Assembly: GCA_020216745.1 (NCBI GenBank)
Contig: JAIWNQ010000268.1
Span: forward strand, 1-10,000
Direction of reading: 5' to 3'
From: Candidatus Hydrogenedens sp.
GTDB lineage: Bacteria; Hydrogenedentota; Hydrogenedentia; Hydrogenedentales; Hydrogenedentaceae
DNA: 10,000 nt
Below the pieces are notes generated by a model. That model saw only the letters and a list, made by a program, of their open reading frames with translations. It ran no database searches and had not been told where the DNA came from. The position numbers and the translations under genes are program-made. Of this stretch, positions 1 through 7,682 are shown piece after piece. The stretch's first letter is position 1; every line of letters begins with the position of its first letter.

Positions 1-1
1 A

Positions 2-550
2 AAATACAATATAATATTAATTGTTTTATTTCTTGTCGGAATATCTATTACCTCAACTACTTCTTCAGAAGAAATAAAAGAGGAACAACCCAAAAATCTT
101 CGAATTCGTTTAGGCTTTGAAAATATGTTCCATACAGGGGAAGCATCAGACAAAGCAGATGAAATATTTTTCAATCCTACAATTGATATTGGGAAAAAGG
201 TTTCGCCAAGAACAGCACTTTCATTAAGATGTATCCCTGCATTTTTTTATATTCAAGATAAAAATATAGAGGAAGTGTTTGGAGCAGGCGTTGGGGGCAC
301 AATAAGAATTTATATCAAAAAAGAAGAACGTGGTTTTTTCTCAGAAATCCATGAAGTTATTTTGTTTCATAAGAACAAATTTGAAGGTAATAGCTCAAAT
401 ATAAATTTTTATTCATCATTAGGTATTGGCTATCAATTCAATAAAGAATGGGATATCCTTTTTCAATTAGGACACATTTCAAACGCTGATCTAAAAGAGA
501 ACAATAAAGGCACCGACCTGATGGGGATAGGTATCGGCTATACTTTCTAA
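2..550 (+). CDS. PagL-like lipid A 3-O-deacylase, 5' end outside window
   Basis: Outer-membrane beta-barrel enzyme family that removes the 3-O-linked acyl chain of lipid A. The frame is open to the left edge. The first visible residues (KYNIILIVLFLVGIS) form the hydrophobic core of a Sec signal peptide, so the true start lies just outside the window; the ATG at 125 is internal. About 182 residues are visible. The C-terminus carries the family signature GHISNAD followed by N..G and an aromatic-ending strand (GIGIGYTF), as expected for a barrel protein. In visible numbering His158 and Ser160 match the catalytic His-x-Ser of PagL (His126/Ser128 in Pseudomonas aeruginosa). Asp172 stands 12 residues after the Ser, where P. 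aeruginosa has Glu140. It converges on the minus-strand gene with only 7 bp between stops. Family assignment is fairly secure from the C-terminal motif; activity on lipid A is inferred. Confidence 0.72.
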   Translation, partial: KYNIILIVLFLVGISITSTTSSEEIKEEQPKNLRIRLGFENMFHTGEASDKADEIFFNPTIDIGKKVSPRTALSLRCIPAFFYIQDKNIEEVFGAGVGGTIRIYIKKEERGFFSEIHEVILFHKNKFEGNSSNINFYSSLGIGYQFNKEWDILFQLGHISNADLKENNKGTDLMGIGIGYTF

Positions 551-557
551 CACTTAA

Positions 558-923
558 TTAAATACGCATTGTATGAAGGTTGGAAATGAACTCATTTAGC
601 ATATTAACGCTATGTGTATAAGGAAATGTTCCAGAATACCCTGGCTTCAGATTTACCGTCTTAGAATTTATATCTTCAACAAGAATATAGATAGGGGTTT
701 CATTTGGACTCTGTAAAAAATACCGAAATTCAAACACATCATCTGTTGATAACTTAAACGTTTTTTCATAATCAATAAGAACAACATCAATGTTATTTTT
801 TAATAATGTCTCTCTCAAAAGGTCTATATCATTTAAAAGAATTACTTCATGCCCCAAAGCTTCTATTTCATGTATTATTGGATAGACCTTGAAGCTATCA
901 CTTACAATTAAAATTTTTAACAT
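558..923 (-). CDS. Small stand-alone receiver-like (CheY-fold) protein, degenerate
   Basis: A 121-residue protein that reads like a response-regulator receiver domain with no output domain. It begins LKILIVSDS (strand beta-1), continues EALGHEVILLND (alpha-1/beta-2), then NNIDVVLIDYE (beta-3), where Asp51 sits at the usual phospho-acceptor position, and PIYILVED (beta-4). Key positions deviate from a classical receiver. The acidic pair after beta-1 is S-D rather than D-D/E-D. The Thr/Ser normally at the end of beta-4 is not evident. The conserved Lys-Pro after beta-5 is replaced by FPYT. It may therefore be unphosphorylated, or act as a protein-interaction module. No histidine kinase lies nearby. 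It appears monocistronic, transcribed away from the gene at 1047. The upstream ribosome-binding site is weak (AGGCAG about 5 bases before the ATG). The fold call is from pattern only and the function is unknown. Confidence 0.6.
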   Translation of the reverse strand: MLKILIVSDSFKVYPIIHEIEALGHEVILLNDIDLLRETLLKNNIDVVLIDYEKTFKLSTDDVFEFRYFLQSPNETPIYILVEDINSKTVNLKPGYSGTFPYTHSVNMLNEFISNLHTMRI

Positions 924-947
924 GTTTTCTGCCTAACATTCTATTAC

Positions 948-953
948 ATTATA
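948..953 (-). promoter_or_regulatory. Possible -10 element for the receiver-like gene
   Basis: On the minus strand this reads TATAAT, 24 bases upstream of the ATG at 923. The region 16-18 bases further upstream matches the -35 consensus at no more than three of six positions, so this is a weak promoter call in AT-rich DNA. Confidence 0.28.
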
Positions 954-980
954 CAACTTTATAATAGAAATATAACACTT

Positions 981-1008
981 TTGACAATGAATATATTTCA
1001 TATATAAA
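981..1008 (+). promoter_or_regulatory. Sigma-70 type promoter for the secreted-protein gene
   Basis: A perfect TTGACA (-35) at 981-986 is followed after 16 bases by TATAAA at 1003-1008. An alternative -10, TAAAAT at 1005-1010, gives an 18-base spacer. The expected start of transcription falls near 1015, about 30 bases before the ATG at 1047. This is housekeeping-type; no ECF-like -35 (AAC motif) is obvious. Confidence 0.6.
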
Positions 1009-1034
1009 ATATAATTAATGAAGTACTTCATAAA

Positions 1035-1040
1035 AAGGAG
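1035..1040 (+). promoter_or_regulatory. Ribosome-binding site for the gene at 1047
   Basis: AAGGAG, six bases before the ATG at 1047. This is a strong Shine-Dalgarno sequence and fixes the start of the downstream gene. Confidence 0.75.
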
Positions 1041-1046
1041 TTTTAT

Positions 1047-1796
1047 ATGACATTTAGATTATTTACTATTCTTAGTTTATTTATTTGTCTTTCACTCTCA
1101 AATATGAGTTTATATGCACAGGATAAAACTGAAGATAACTCCGTCGAGAAAAATCAGGAAGTTACTCCAGACCAACAAGAAAATATATCTCCACCACAAA
1201 ATGAAGAAGACATTAACATTCCAGGCGATGTTATTTATTTGAAATCAGGTAAAAAGATGAAAGGGGTACAAGTATTAAGAGAACTTCCAGATAAAATTGA
1301 AGTGCAAATAAGTGAAAATATCGAGCCTCTCATTCTCCCGAGAAGACTTGTTCAAAGTATCGAATATGACAATATAGACCCCTTGAAAGAAAAGAGACTC
1401 AAAGAAGAATTAGCAAAGACACAGTCAAATACAGAAGATATTATTCCAGGAGAAGAGTTATCAAAGGAATTTAACCAAAAAATGATAGCACCACTTTCTG
1501 ACCAACCTATTGTATATGAAAATGAAGGTTTGTTAAAAATCTTGAATGATTTGACTAATAAAATAGGGGTTAAACTTGAAGTTGATGAATCTATCAAAAC
1601 AATACCTTTAGAGCAAAGAAAAAAAAGTTTTAATATTTCTCCAGGAACTTCATTATATAAATTTTTACAGACTGATTTTGCTACTGCCTATCCTATGATT
1701 TCCGTAATATATAAATATGATAAAGTCAATATATCATTAAAGACCGCTCCTACCCTTTCACAACCACCAACTGAAACCGCACCACCTCAACAATAA
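1047..1796 (+). CDS. Secreted protein of unknown function with possible STN-like segment
   Basis: A 249-residue exported protein. Residues 1-24 are a clear Sec signal peptide (hydrophobic core LFTILSLFICLSLS, likely cleavage after LYA). Residues 25-58 are a low-complexity Gln/Glu/Asn/Pro-rich linker. Residues 60-108 contain GDVIYLKSGKKMKG and a later LPRRLVQSIEYD. This looks like a small beta-rich module (D-x-I-x-L-x-x-G-x-x-x-x-G) seen at the start of many exported proteins of unknown role. Residues 110-150 are charged, probably helical. Residues 157-232 (LLKILNDLTNKIGVKLEVD, then FNISPGTSLYKFLQ and an IYKYDKVNISL end) resemble the secretin/TonB short N-terminal domain pattern. The tail is Pro/Thr/Gln-rich. 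It has its own promoter and strong ribosome-binding site and ends 17 bp from the convergent rhamnosidase stop. Periplasmic or surface location is inferred; the domain resemblance is tentative. Confidence 0.72.
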   Translation: MTFRLFTILSLFICLSLSNMSLYAQDKTEDNSVEKNQEVTPDQQENISPPQNEEDINIPGDVIYLKSGKKMKGVQVLRELPDKIEVQISENIEPLILPRRLVQSIEYDNIDPLKEKRLKEELAKTQSNTEDIIPGEELSKEFNQKMIAPLSDQPIVYENEGLLKILNDLTNKIGVKLEVDESIKTIPLEQRKKSFNISPGTSLYKFLQTDFATAYPMISVIYKYDKVNISLKTAPTLSQPPTETAPPQQ

Positions 1797-1813
1797 ATCT
1801 ATTACAATTTTCG

Positions 1814-4609
1814 CTATTTTTGCATAGATAATTGAAAGTTATATTTACCACTTAGAATTTTAAAATGAATGTTATTGTCAATAATTTTTATCTCTTTAAT
1901 ATCGCTACATGTATCTAACTCGTTATTATCGATTAATATTTTTTCAAACTGTTTTGGAACAATTACTGTCCCTTCACAATTGGGTGGTAACAACAATTCC
2001 CATGAAATACAGCCATCATGCTTCACCCAAACAGAAAAGTACTTACCACGGGCACTTTCATAACTACAATTCACCTTTTCAATAGGAAGTAAAAACATAG
2101 GGTTCAAAATAACTTTATTAAAAGCACAAGCATCGGGTGTCGGTCTTATACCACCTAAATACTTATAAAACCACTCACTCACAGAACCAAACATAGGATG
2201 ATTATGTGAAAAAGTATTGTCACTAAAATCCCAATGCTCCCAAAGTGTTGTTGCACCATTTTCAATCATATGAACCCAACCTGGAAATTCTTTCTGTTCT
2301 ACTATGCCAAGAGCAAGTTCTGATTTTCCTAAATCAGACAAAACTCCCAATAGATATTTTGTTCCAAATATACCAGTTGTAAGCTTTTGACCTCTAAAAA
2401 CAACATCATCAACTAATATTTTCCCTGCCTGTTGTAACTGGTTGGTATCGCCCATACAAAACGCTATATACAATGCTTGATTTGCTTGTGAACCAATACC
2501 AATTTTACCATCGCTGGCATAGAATTTCTCGTTAAATTTTTGTTTAATTTGTTGTGATAATAATTCATAATATTTTATATCTTCTTCTATACCTAAAATA
2601 CCCGCCAATTTCTGCATTATAACTGCATTTAAATAATAATAGGCAGTAGCAGTTACTTCTTCTTGTTTCGGTACTATGCTTTCATGGTCACCGATACACT
2701 GTGTTTGAATACCATCCTTCGCACTTTTAACTAATAACTCAAGCCATTTCTTCGCATGCGGGTATTGTTCGTCGATAAGAGCGTTATCTCCATAATATTG
2801 GTATAAATTCCAAAGTAGAAATGGGTGTACTGTTCCCCATGCAATAGGACCAGAACCATCACCTAATCCCATATCTGCAATTCCAACAAATGGCGCTGTT
2901 TCGGTAAAACCACCATTAGGTCTTATCTCATCAGCAAAGTCACGCACCACTTTGCGATAAAAAGCACTCATATCATAATTAAACATGGCATACTCACTGG
3001 CAGAAACAATATCGCCTCCATAACCAAATTTTTCACGATGCGGACAGTCTGTTTCTACGCTATGTAAATTACTTAGAAGCGTCTCTGTGCATAACTTTTG
3101 GATCTGATTAATATAGGTTTCCGATGTCTCCAATGAACCAACATTCTCAACAGCGGTATGAAGCCTTTCTGACCAGATATTATTTTCTGTTATCTTTTCC
3201 AATCCCTCTATCTCAATATAACGAAAACCATGGTATGTAAAATGAGTTGTTAATTCCTCATTATCCACTCCTTTTAATATAAATACATCTTTTTGCTCAG
3301 CAGTAAATGGCCTATCACTTACTTCTGGCACATCATGATTTTTAATTTGCCCACAAACAGAGGTCATGGGATTTAAACTCCCATCTGGATATAACAATTC
3401 ACCATACCTAACCTGAATTTTTTGCCCACGTGTTCCTGTTGTAATGATATGTATCCTACCCGCACTATTTTGCCCAAAATCAACGAGCCACTTTTGCTTA
3501 TCAATTTCTTTTATACTGACTGGTCGATATTTCTTCCCTACCTTTATAGGTGGAATAGGTTGAGCAATCATATTCCCTAAGTTAGGTTTTAAATTAACAA
3601 TTGCATTAAACCAACCAGATTCATCAATATTAGGATTATCGTTCCACCCTTCTATATCTTTTGTCCCATCATATTCTTCACCCAAATATATATTGTTTTT
3701 GACAATAGGGGATAAGGTCACTTTCCATGTTTCATCTGTGCCAATAATTGTTTTTGTTCCATCCTTGTATGAAATTTCTATATCCGTTCTTAATTTTGGT
3801 ATGCCAATGGTTAAATGTTCCCTGAGATTGTATCTTTTCCACATTTTTAATGGGAGTGGATTATACCAGCCAGAACCTACGTATGCACCAATAATATTTA
3901 TATCTTTTTTTAAATAATCAGTTATATCATAAACACTATAAAATACTTTTTTGGAATAATTAGTCCATCCAGGGTCCAATTCATGGTCACCTACTTTCTT
4001 ACCATTGATAAAACATTCATAATAACCTAAACCACTTATATACATTCTTGCTTCTTCTATTTCTTTTTCGACAGGTAATGTCTTTCGGAAAATTAATGCT
4101 GGATTGAAGTGAAATATCTCTTTATCACTCATATTCCGTGGATATAGAGTTTCTGGTGGCTCTATCCATTCACCCTTCCAATTTTCATTTTCAAGCAAAC
4201 CTGTTTCCCACCATGAAGGCTCACTATAATTAGATACCCTTCCTTTCTGGTCCCAAATTCTAACCTTCCACCATATTCTTGTCTTAGGAAGCAACGGTTT
4301 CCCTTCATACTTTACCTGAAAACTATCGCTGTCTACCTTCCCCGTATCCCATAAATCACCAATATCATTTTTAATATCATCAAATGTCGATGAAACTAAA
4401 ATTTGATATGACGTTTGAAATAAGCCTCTTTCATTCGTGATAGCCTCTAATTTCCATGTTAAACATGGATTTTTCACATCCAGCCCTAATGGACATTCTA
4501 AATATTCACATCGAAGGTCATAAATGTGGATAGGGGAGAGGCTATCTGCTCTTGCCTGAATAAATAAGGAAACACAAATAATCATCTCAAATAAAAATAT
4601 TCTAAACAT
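1814..4609 (-). CDS. Exported alpha-L-rhamnosidase, glycoside hydrolase family 78
   Basis: Inverting hydrolase that releases terminal alpha-L-rhamnose from glycosides and polysaccharides. It has 931 residues, within the usual GH78 range. Residues 1-21 are a Sec signal peptide ending ARA. Residues 26-150 form the N-terminal beta-sandwich (PIHIYDLRCEYLECP, WWKVRIWDQKGRVS). Residues 165-340 match the rhamnosidase N-terminal domain (YISGLGYYECFINGKKVGD, LDPGWTNYSK). A further beta domain leads to the (alpha/alpha)6 catalytic barrel from about 480 to 820, followed by a C-terminal beta domain. The catalytic signature DCPHREKFGYGGD places Asp521, Glu526 and Asp533 at the same spacing as Asp567/Glu572/Asp579 of Bacillus RhaB. 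Glu791 in TTLWEHWD matches the second carboxylate (Glu841 in RhaB). AAAGGG six bases upstream supports the ATG. It follows gspF by 35 bp on the same strand, so it is probably co-transcribed. The exact substrate cannot be read from sequence. Confidence 0.93.
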   Translation of the reverse strand: MFRIFLFEMIICVSLFIQARADSLSPIHIYDLRCEYLECPLGLDVKNPCLTWKLEAITNERGLFQTSYQILVSSTFDDIKNDIGDLWDTGKVDSDSFQVKYEGKPLLPKTRIWWKVRIWDQKGRVSNYSEPSWWETGLLENENWKGEWIEPPETLYPRNMSDKEIFHFNPALIFRKTLPVEKEIEEARMYISGLGYYECFINGKKVGDHELDPGWTNYSKKVFYSVYDITDYLKKDINIIGAYVGSGWYNPLPLKMWKRYNLREHLTIGIPKLRTDIEISYKDGTKTIIGTDETWKVTLSPIVKNNIYLGEEYDGTKDIEGWNDNPNIDESGWFNAIVNLKPNLGNMIAQPIPPIKVGKKYRPVSIKEIDKQKWLVDFGQNSAGRIHIITTGTRGQKIQVRYGELLYPDGSLNPMTSVCGQIKNHDVPEVSDRPFTAEQKDVFILKGVDNEELTTHFTYHGFRYIEIEGLEKITENNIWSERLHTAVENVGSLETSETYINQIQKLCTETLLSNLHSVETDCPHREKFGYGGDIVSASEYAMFNYDMSAFYRKVVRDFADEIRPNGGFTETAPFVGIADMGLGDGSGPIAWGTVHPFLLWNLYQYYGDNALIDEQYPHAKKWLELLVKSAKDGIQTQCIGDHESIVPKQEEVTATAYYYLNAVIMQKLAGILGIEEDIKYYELLSQQIKQKFNEKFYASDGKIGIGSQANQALYIAFCMGDTNQLQQAGKILVDDVVFRGQKLTTGIFGTKYLLGVLSDLGKSELALGIVEQKEFPGWVHMIENGATTLWEHWDFSDNTFSHNHPMFGSVSEWFYKYLGGIRPTPDACAFNKVILNPMFLLPIEKVNCSYESARGKYFSVWVKHDGCISWELLLPPNCEGTVIVPKQFEKILIDNNELDTCSDIKEIKIIDNNIHFKILSGKYNFQLSMQK

Positions 4610-4644
4610 AAGTATCCCTTTCCTTTCTATTTTTAATGTTTATT

Positions 4645-5880
4645 CTAAGTGCCAATTGCTGAGCTAAGAGTTAGCATCGGTAAAAGCATAGCAATAACTA
4701 AAAAACCAATGATAACGCCCATAATAACAATTAATAAAGGTTCGAACAAAGTAACCATCGCTTTCACTGCCCGATCTACCTCAATATCATAAGCATCTGC
4801 AATCCTTTTAGCAATAATACCGATTCTACCACTCTCTTCACCTACAGCGAACATACTTATAACAATAGGTGGAAAATGTGGACATCGCTTCAAACTATCG
4901 CTTATACTTTCCCCTTCCTTTACCGAATCATGTGTGGTTGCTACTTCTCCTTTAACTATTTCATTAGTCATCGTATCTGCGGTAATCTTCAATGCTGTTA
5001 ATACAGGGACTCCGTTATCCATAAGAGTTCCAAAAGTTCGGGCAAACTTCGCCATTTCATAACGTTGAATAACACCCCCAATAACAGGAAATCCCAATAA
5101 AAAACGGTCTTTTTGTTTCCTCCCTTCTGGTGTCCGAAAGAAATACGAATACATCACTGTAAAAAATAAAATAAACCCTAAAATTACAGCCCACCACCAA
5201 TCACCCATAAAACCACAAAATTTCATTACAATAACAGTTGGCAAGGGAAGTTGTGCATTAAAATCTTCAAACACAGCTATAAATTTAGGAAACACAAATG
5301 AAACAAGTATAAATATTGCAATGCTACCAACAATAAGCAAGAATAACGGATATATAAGTGCCGATATAACCTTGCCCCTTAATTCTTCTTCTTGCTCGCT
5401 AAATGCTACAATTCTCCACAATACCTCATCTAACATGCCTCCCGTTTCACCTGCCCGTATCATACTACAATACATTGGCGAAAAAATCTTAGGATGCTTT
5501 TCAAACGCATCCGCAAGGTTACTCCCTTTCTGGACATCATCATAAATCTGTTCAATAACTTTAGCCATCGCTTTATTTGGTGTTTGCTCAATAATTGTCC
5601 TGAGTGCACGAGTTAACACCATCCCAGACTCAAATAAATTAGCTAATTGTCTCAAAAATATATTTCTATCTTTTAGGCGAATACGTTCCCATTGAGGAAA
5701 TTTTATTTTGTATTTAGACTTTTTATCATCAGATGCACCTACACTTGTTTCTTCTACCCTTAATGGAAAATATCCTAATTCCCGTAGACGACTTATAACA
5801 GCCTTCTTAGATTCCGCTTCCATTTTGCCCTTAATAATCTCTGAAGGTCCCTTTTTTACCTCATATTCAAATACTGGCAT
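4645..5880 (-). CDS. gspF: Type II secretion / type IV pilus inner-membrane platform protein (GspF/PilC family)
   Basis: Polytopic inner-membrane protein that couples the GspE/PilB motor to assembly of pseudopilin or pilin fibres. Its 411 residues match the family length. The start MPVFEYEVK and following KGKMEAESKKAVISRLRELGYFP are typical of the N-terminal cytoplasmic segment. Two homologous T2SSF repeats are seen: about 73-196 (RQLANLFESGMVLTRAL, then AGETGGMLDEVL) and 276-400 (AKFARTFGTLMDNGVPVLTAL, then VGEESGRIGIIA). Three membrane segments lie near 171-197, 228-247 and 379-403. The ATG overlaps the end of gspE by 14 bp and has a strong GGAGGG site, pointing to coupled translation. Pseudopilins, secretin and GspL/M-type genes are absent here, so secretion and pilus roles cannot be separated; the gspF symbol is a family-level choice. 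Confidence 0.92.
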   Translation of the reverse strand: MPVFEYEVKKGPSEIIKGKMEAESKKAVISRLRELGYFPLRVEETSVGASDDKKSKYKIKFPQWERIRLKDRNIFLRQLANLFESGMVLTRALRTIIEQTPNKAMAKVIEQIYDDVQKGSNLADAFEKHPKIFSPMYCSMIRAGETGGMLDEVLWRIVAFSEQEEELRGKVISALIYPLFLLIVGSIAIFILVSFVFPKFIAVFEDFNAQLPLPTVIVMKFCGFMGDWWWAVILGFILFFTVMYSYFFRTPEGRKQKDRFLLGFPVIGGVIQRYEMAKFARTFGTLMDNGVPVLTALKITADTMTNEIVKGEVATTHDSVKEGESISDSLKRCPHFPPIVISMFAVGEESGRIGIIAKRIADAYDIEVDRAVKAMVTLFEPLLIVIMGVIIGFLVIAMLLPMLTLSSAIGT

Positions 5881-7600
5881 GCATACCCTCCATTATTTCA
5901 GCATCCGCTGTAACACGAAGTACCTCTTCTATAGTAGTTAAACCCTCGCATATCCTTTGCCAGCCAGAAGCACGTAATGTTTTCATCCCTTCACTTATAG
6001 CCTGCTTTTTAATTGCCACAGATGTTGCCCTTTGAACAGTCATCTCTTTAATTGTTGGGGTGAAAGGCATAATCTCACAAATAGCCATTCTTCCACGGTA
6101 TCCCGTATATCTACAATGTTCACAGCCTTTCCCTTTATAAAACACTCGATTCTGTTCATCCCTTTTCACACCAAACTCCGCCTCTAAAAGATATGCATCA
6201 GGTGTATCTTCTATTTTGCATTCAACACATATTTTACGTACAAGTCGTTGAGCCATTGACGCTATCATCGTACTTGAAATTAAAAAGGGTTCTATACCCA
6301 TATCAATAAGTCGCGTAACCGCACCAGGAGCATCGTTCGTATGAAGTGTACTTAAAACGAGGTGCCCTGTTAGACTTGAACGTATAGCCATTTCTGCTGT
6401 TTCATAATCACGAATCTCACCTACTAACATAATATCAGGGTCATGACGTAACATCGAACGGAGTCCAGTAGCAAAATCAAAACCGATTCGTGGGTGCACC
6501 TGCATCTGCGTAATACCAGGCATTTGGTATTCAATCGGGTCTTCAATAGTTATGATTTTACGGTCTGTCTTATTTAATTTATCCAGAGCAGCATAAAGAG
6601 TCGTTGTTTTGCCACTACCTGTTGGACCTGTAACCAAAATAATGCCGTATGGTTTTGTGATAAAAGAATTAAATAATTTTATATCATCAGAAGAAAATCC
6701 CAATTTGTCCAATGATAAAAACATCGAAGTCCGTGATAGTATTCGTATATTGATAGTCTCACCATGTGGAGTAGGTAATATAGATACACGAAGGTCATAT
6801 TTCCCATCTCCTAAATTAGCAAGTATTTTCCCATCTTGAGGCAACCTTTTTTCGGCAATATTAAGATTTGCCATGATTTTTATTCGTGAGACAATTGAAG
6901 AGTGGAAATTGCGAATTGAAGGAGGAACTGGAACTGGATGTAAGATACCATCTATACGAAATCGAACACGAAGATAATCGTCAAATGGTTCTATATGAAT
7001 ATCTGTTGCCTCTGCACGAATGGCCTCTGCAATTAACTCATTTACGAATTTAATAATCGAAGCATCAATTGTCTCATCACCTAAATTTGCACTTACGGAT
7101 ACCGCCTCTAAACTAACCTCTTCAACCTGATGCTCTTCACTAACCAGAATCCGTTCAACTGTATCTGCACCAACTCCATAATAATCTTTAATTGCTTTTT
7201 GTATTTCTTTCGGCGTCGTAACAACTGGCTCTATTTTCCGCTTTAATACGAGCCGTATATCATCAAGCAAACTTGCATTTAACGGGTCTGATATTGCTAT
7301 CACCAACGTGTTATTCTTTTCTTTGATAGGTATAAATTCATAATGTGTAGCAAAACGTGCAGGAATTGACTTTATTAAATCTTTAGGTATTTCTATTTTC
7401 GAAACAATAACAAAATTTAATCCACAATAATTTGCAAGAACAGTATATATATTTTCTTCTGAGACAAATCCCTTTTGGATTAGAATCTGACTAATAGAAA
7501 TACCTTTTTCATTTGCCTCTTCACGAACTTTTTTTGCCTGTTCTTCCGTAATAATACCTTCTTTTACGAAAAACTTTTCAAAGCCTTTAGGCTCTATCAT
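5867..7600 (-). CDS. gspE: Type II secretion / type IV pilus assembly ATPase (GspE/PilB family)
   Basis: Cytoplasmic hexameric ATPase that powers pseudopilus or pilus assembly. It has 577 residues. Residues 1-150 form an MshEN-type N-terminal domain: a segment with GIITEEQAKKV, then ISQILIQKGFVSEENIYTVL and the pattern IPKDLIKSIPARFA. The catalytic region has Walker A GPTGSGKT (325-332), the Asp box TIEDPIE (351-357), Walker B MLVGEIRD with Glu395 (391-398), and a His box SLTGHLVLSTLHTND (His413, His420). A zinc-binding pair of CxxC motifs (Cys458/Cys461 and Cys493/Cys496) is typical of GspE/PilB and absent from PilT retraction ATPases, so this is an assembly motor. The four-Cys motif is intact. 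A near-consensus promoter lies just upstream. The ribosome-binding site (AAAGGA) is about 11 bases from the ATG, a little far. The gspE versus pilB name is not settled by this sequence. Confidence 0.94.
   Translation of the reverse strand: MIEPKGFEKFFVKEGIITEEQAKKVREEANEKGISISQILIQKGFVSEENIYTVLANYCGLNFVIVSKIEIPKDLIKSIPARFATHYEFIPIKEKNNTLVIAISDPLNASLLDDIRLVLKRKIEPVVTTPKEIQKAIKDYYGVGADTVERILVSEEHQVEEVSLEAVSVSANLGDETIDASIIKFVNELIAEAIRAEATDIHIEPFDDYLRVRFRIDGILHPVPVPPSIRNFHSSIVSRIKIMANLNIAEKRLPQDGKILANLGDGKYDLRVSILPTPHGETINIRILSRTSMFLSLDKLGFSSDDIKLFNSFITKPYGIILVTGPTGSGKTTTLYAALDKLNKTDRKIITIEDPIEYQMPGITQMQVHPRIGFDFATGLRSMLRHDPDIMLVGEIRDYETAEMAIRSSLTGHLVLSTLHTNDAPGAVTRLIDMGIEPFLISSTMIASMAQRLVRKICVECKIEDTPDAYLLEAEFGVKRDEQNRVFYKGKGCEHCRYTGYRGRMAICEIMPFTPTIKEMTVQRATSVAIKKQAISEGMKTLRASGWQRICEGLTTIEEVLRVTADAEIMEGMHASI
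5886..5891 (-). promoter_or_regulatory. Internal ribosome-binding site for gspF within the end of gspE
   Basis: On the minus strand this reads GGAGGG, five bases before the gspF ATG at 5880 and inside the last codons of gspE. It fixes the gspF start and supports translational coupling across the 14-bp overlap. Confidence 0.75.
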
Positions 7601-7633
7601 AAATAATTTTATCCTTTATATGAATATCCAAAA

Positions 7634-7662
7634 AATATAGATATATTATAAACAAATGACAA
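7634..7662 (-). promoter_or_regulatory. Sigma-70 type promoter upstream of gspE
   Basis: On the minus strand, TTGTCA (plus positions 7657-7662) is followed after exactly 17 bases by TATATT (7634-7639). Each hexamer matches the consensus at five of six positions. Transcription would begin near 7627 and give a leader of roughly 27 bases before the gspE ATG. It lies in the 82-bp gap after the TPR anti-sigma gene, so gspE-gspF-rhamnosidase can be expressed separately from the sigma-factor genes. AT-rich context makes chance matches possible. Confidence 0.5.
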
Positions 7663-7682
7663 TATAAGATTGCATTGGTGGG

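Noticed and set aside
125..127. ATG as the start of the PagL-like gene
   Set aside because: The same frame is open to the left edge and encodes a clear signal-peptide core, which an exported barrel protein needs. The ATG is internal.
1797..1829. Inverted repeat ATCTAT...ATAGAT between the convergent stops of the secreted protein and the rhamnosidase, as a terminator
   Set aside because: The arms are only six AT-rich bases with a 21-base loop and no clean U-tract. It would not form a stable terminator hairpin.
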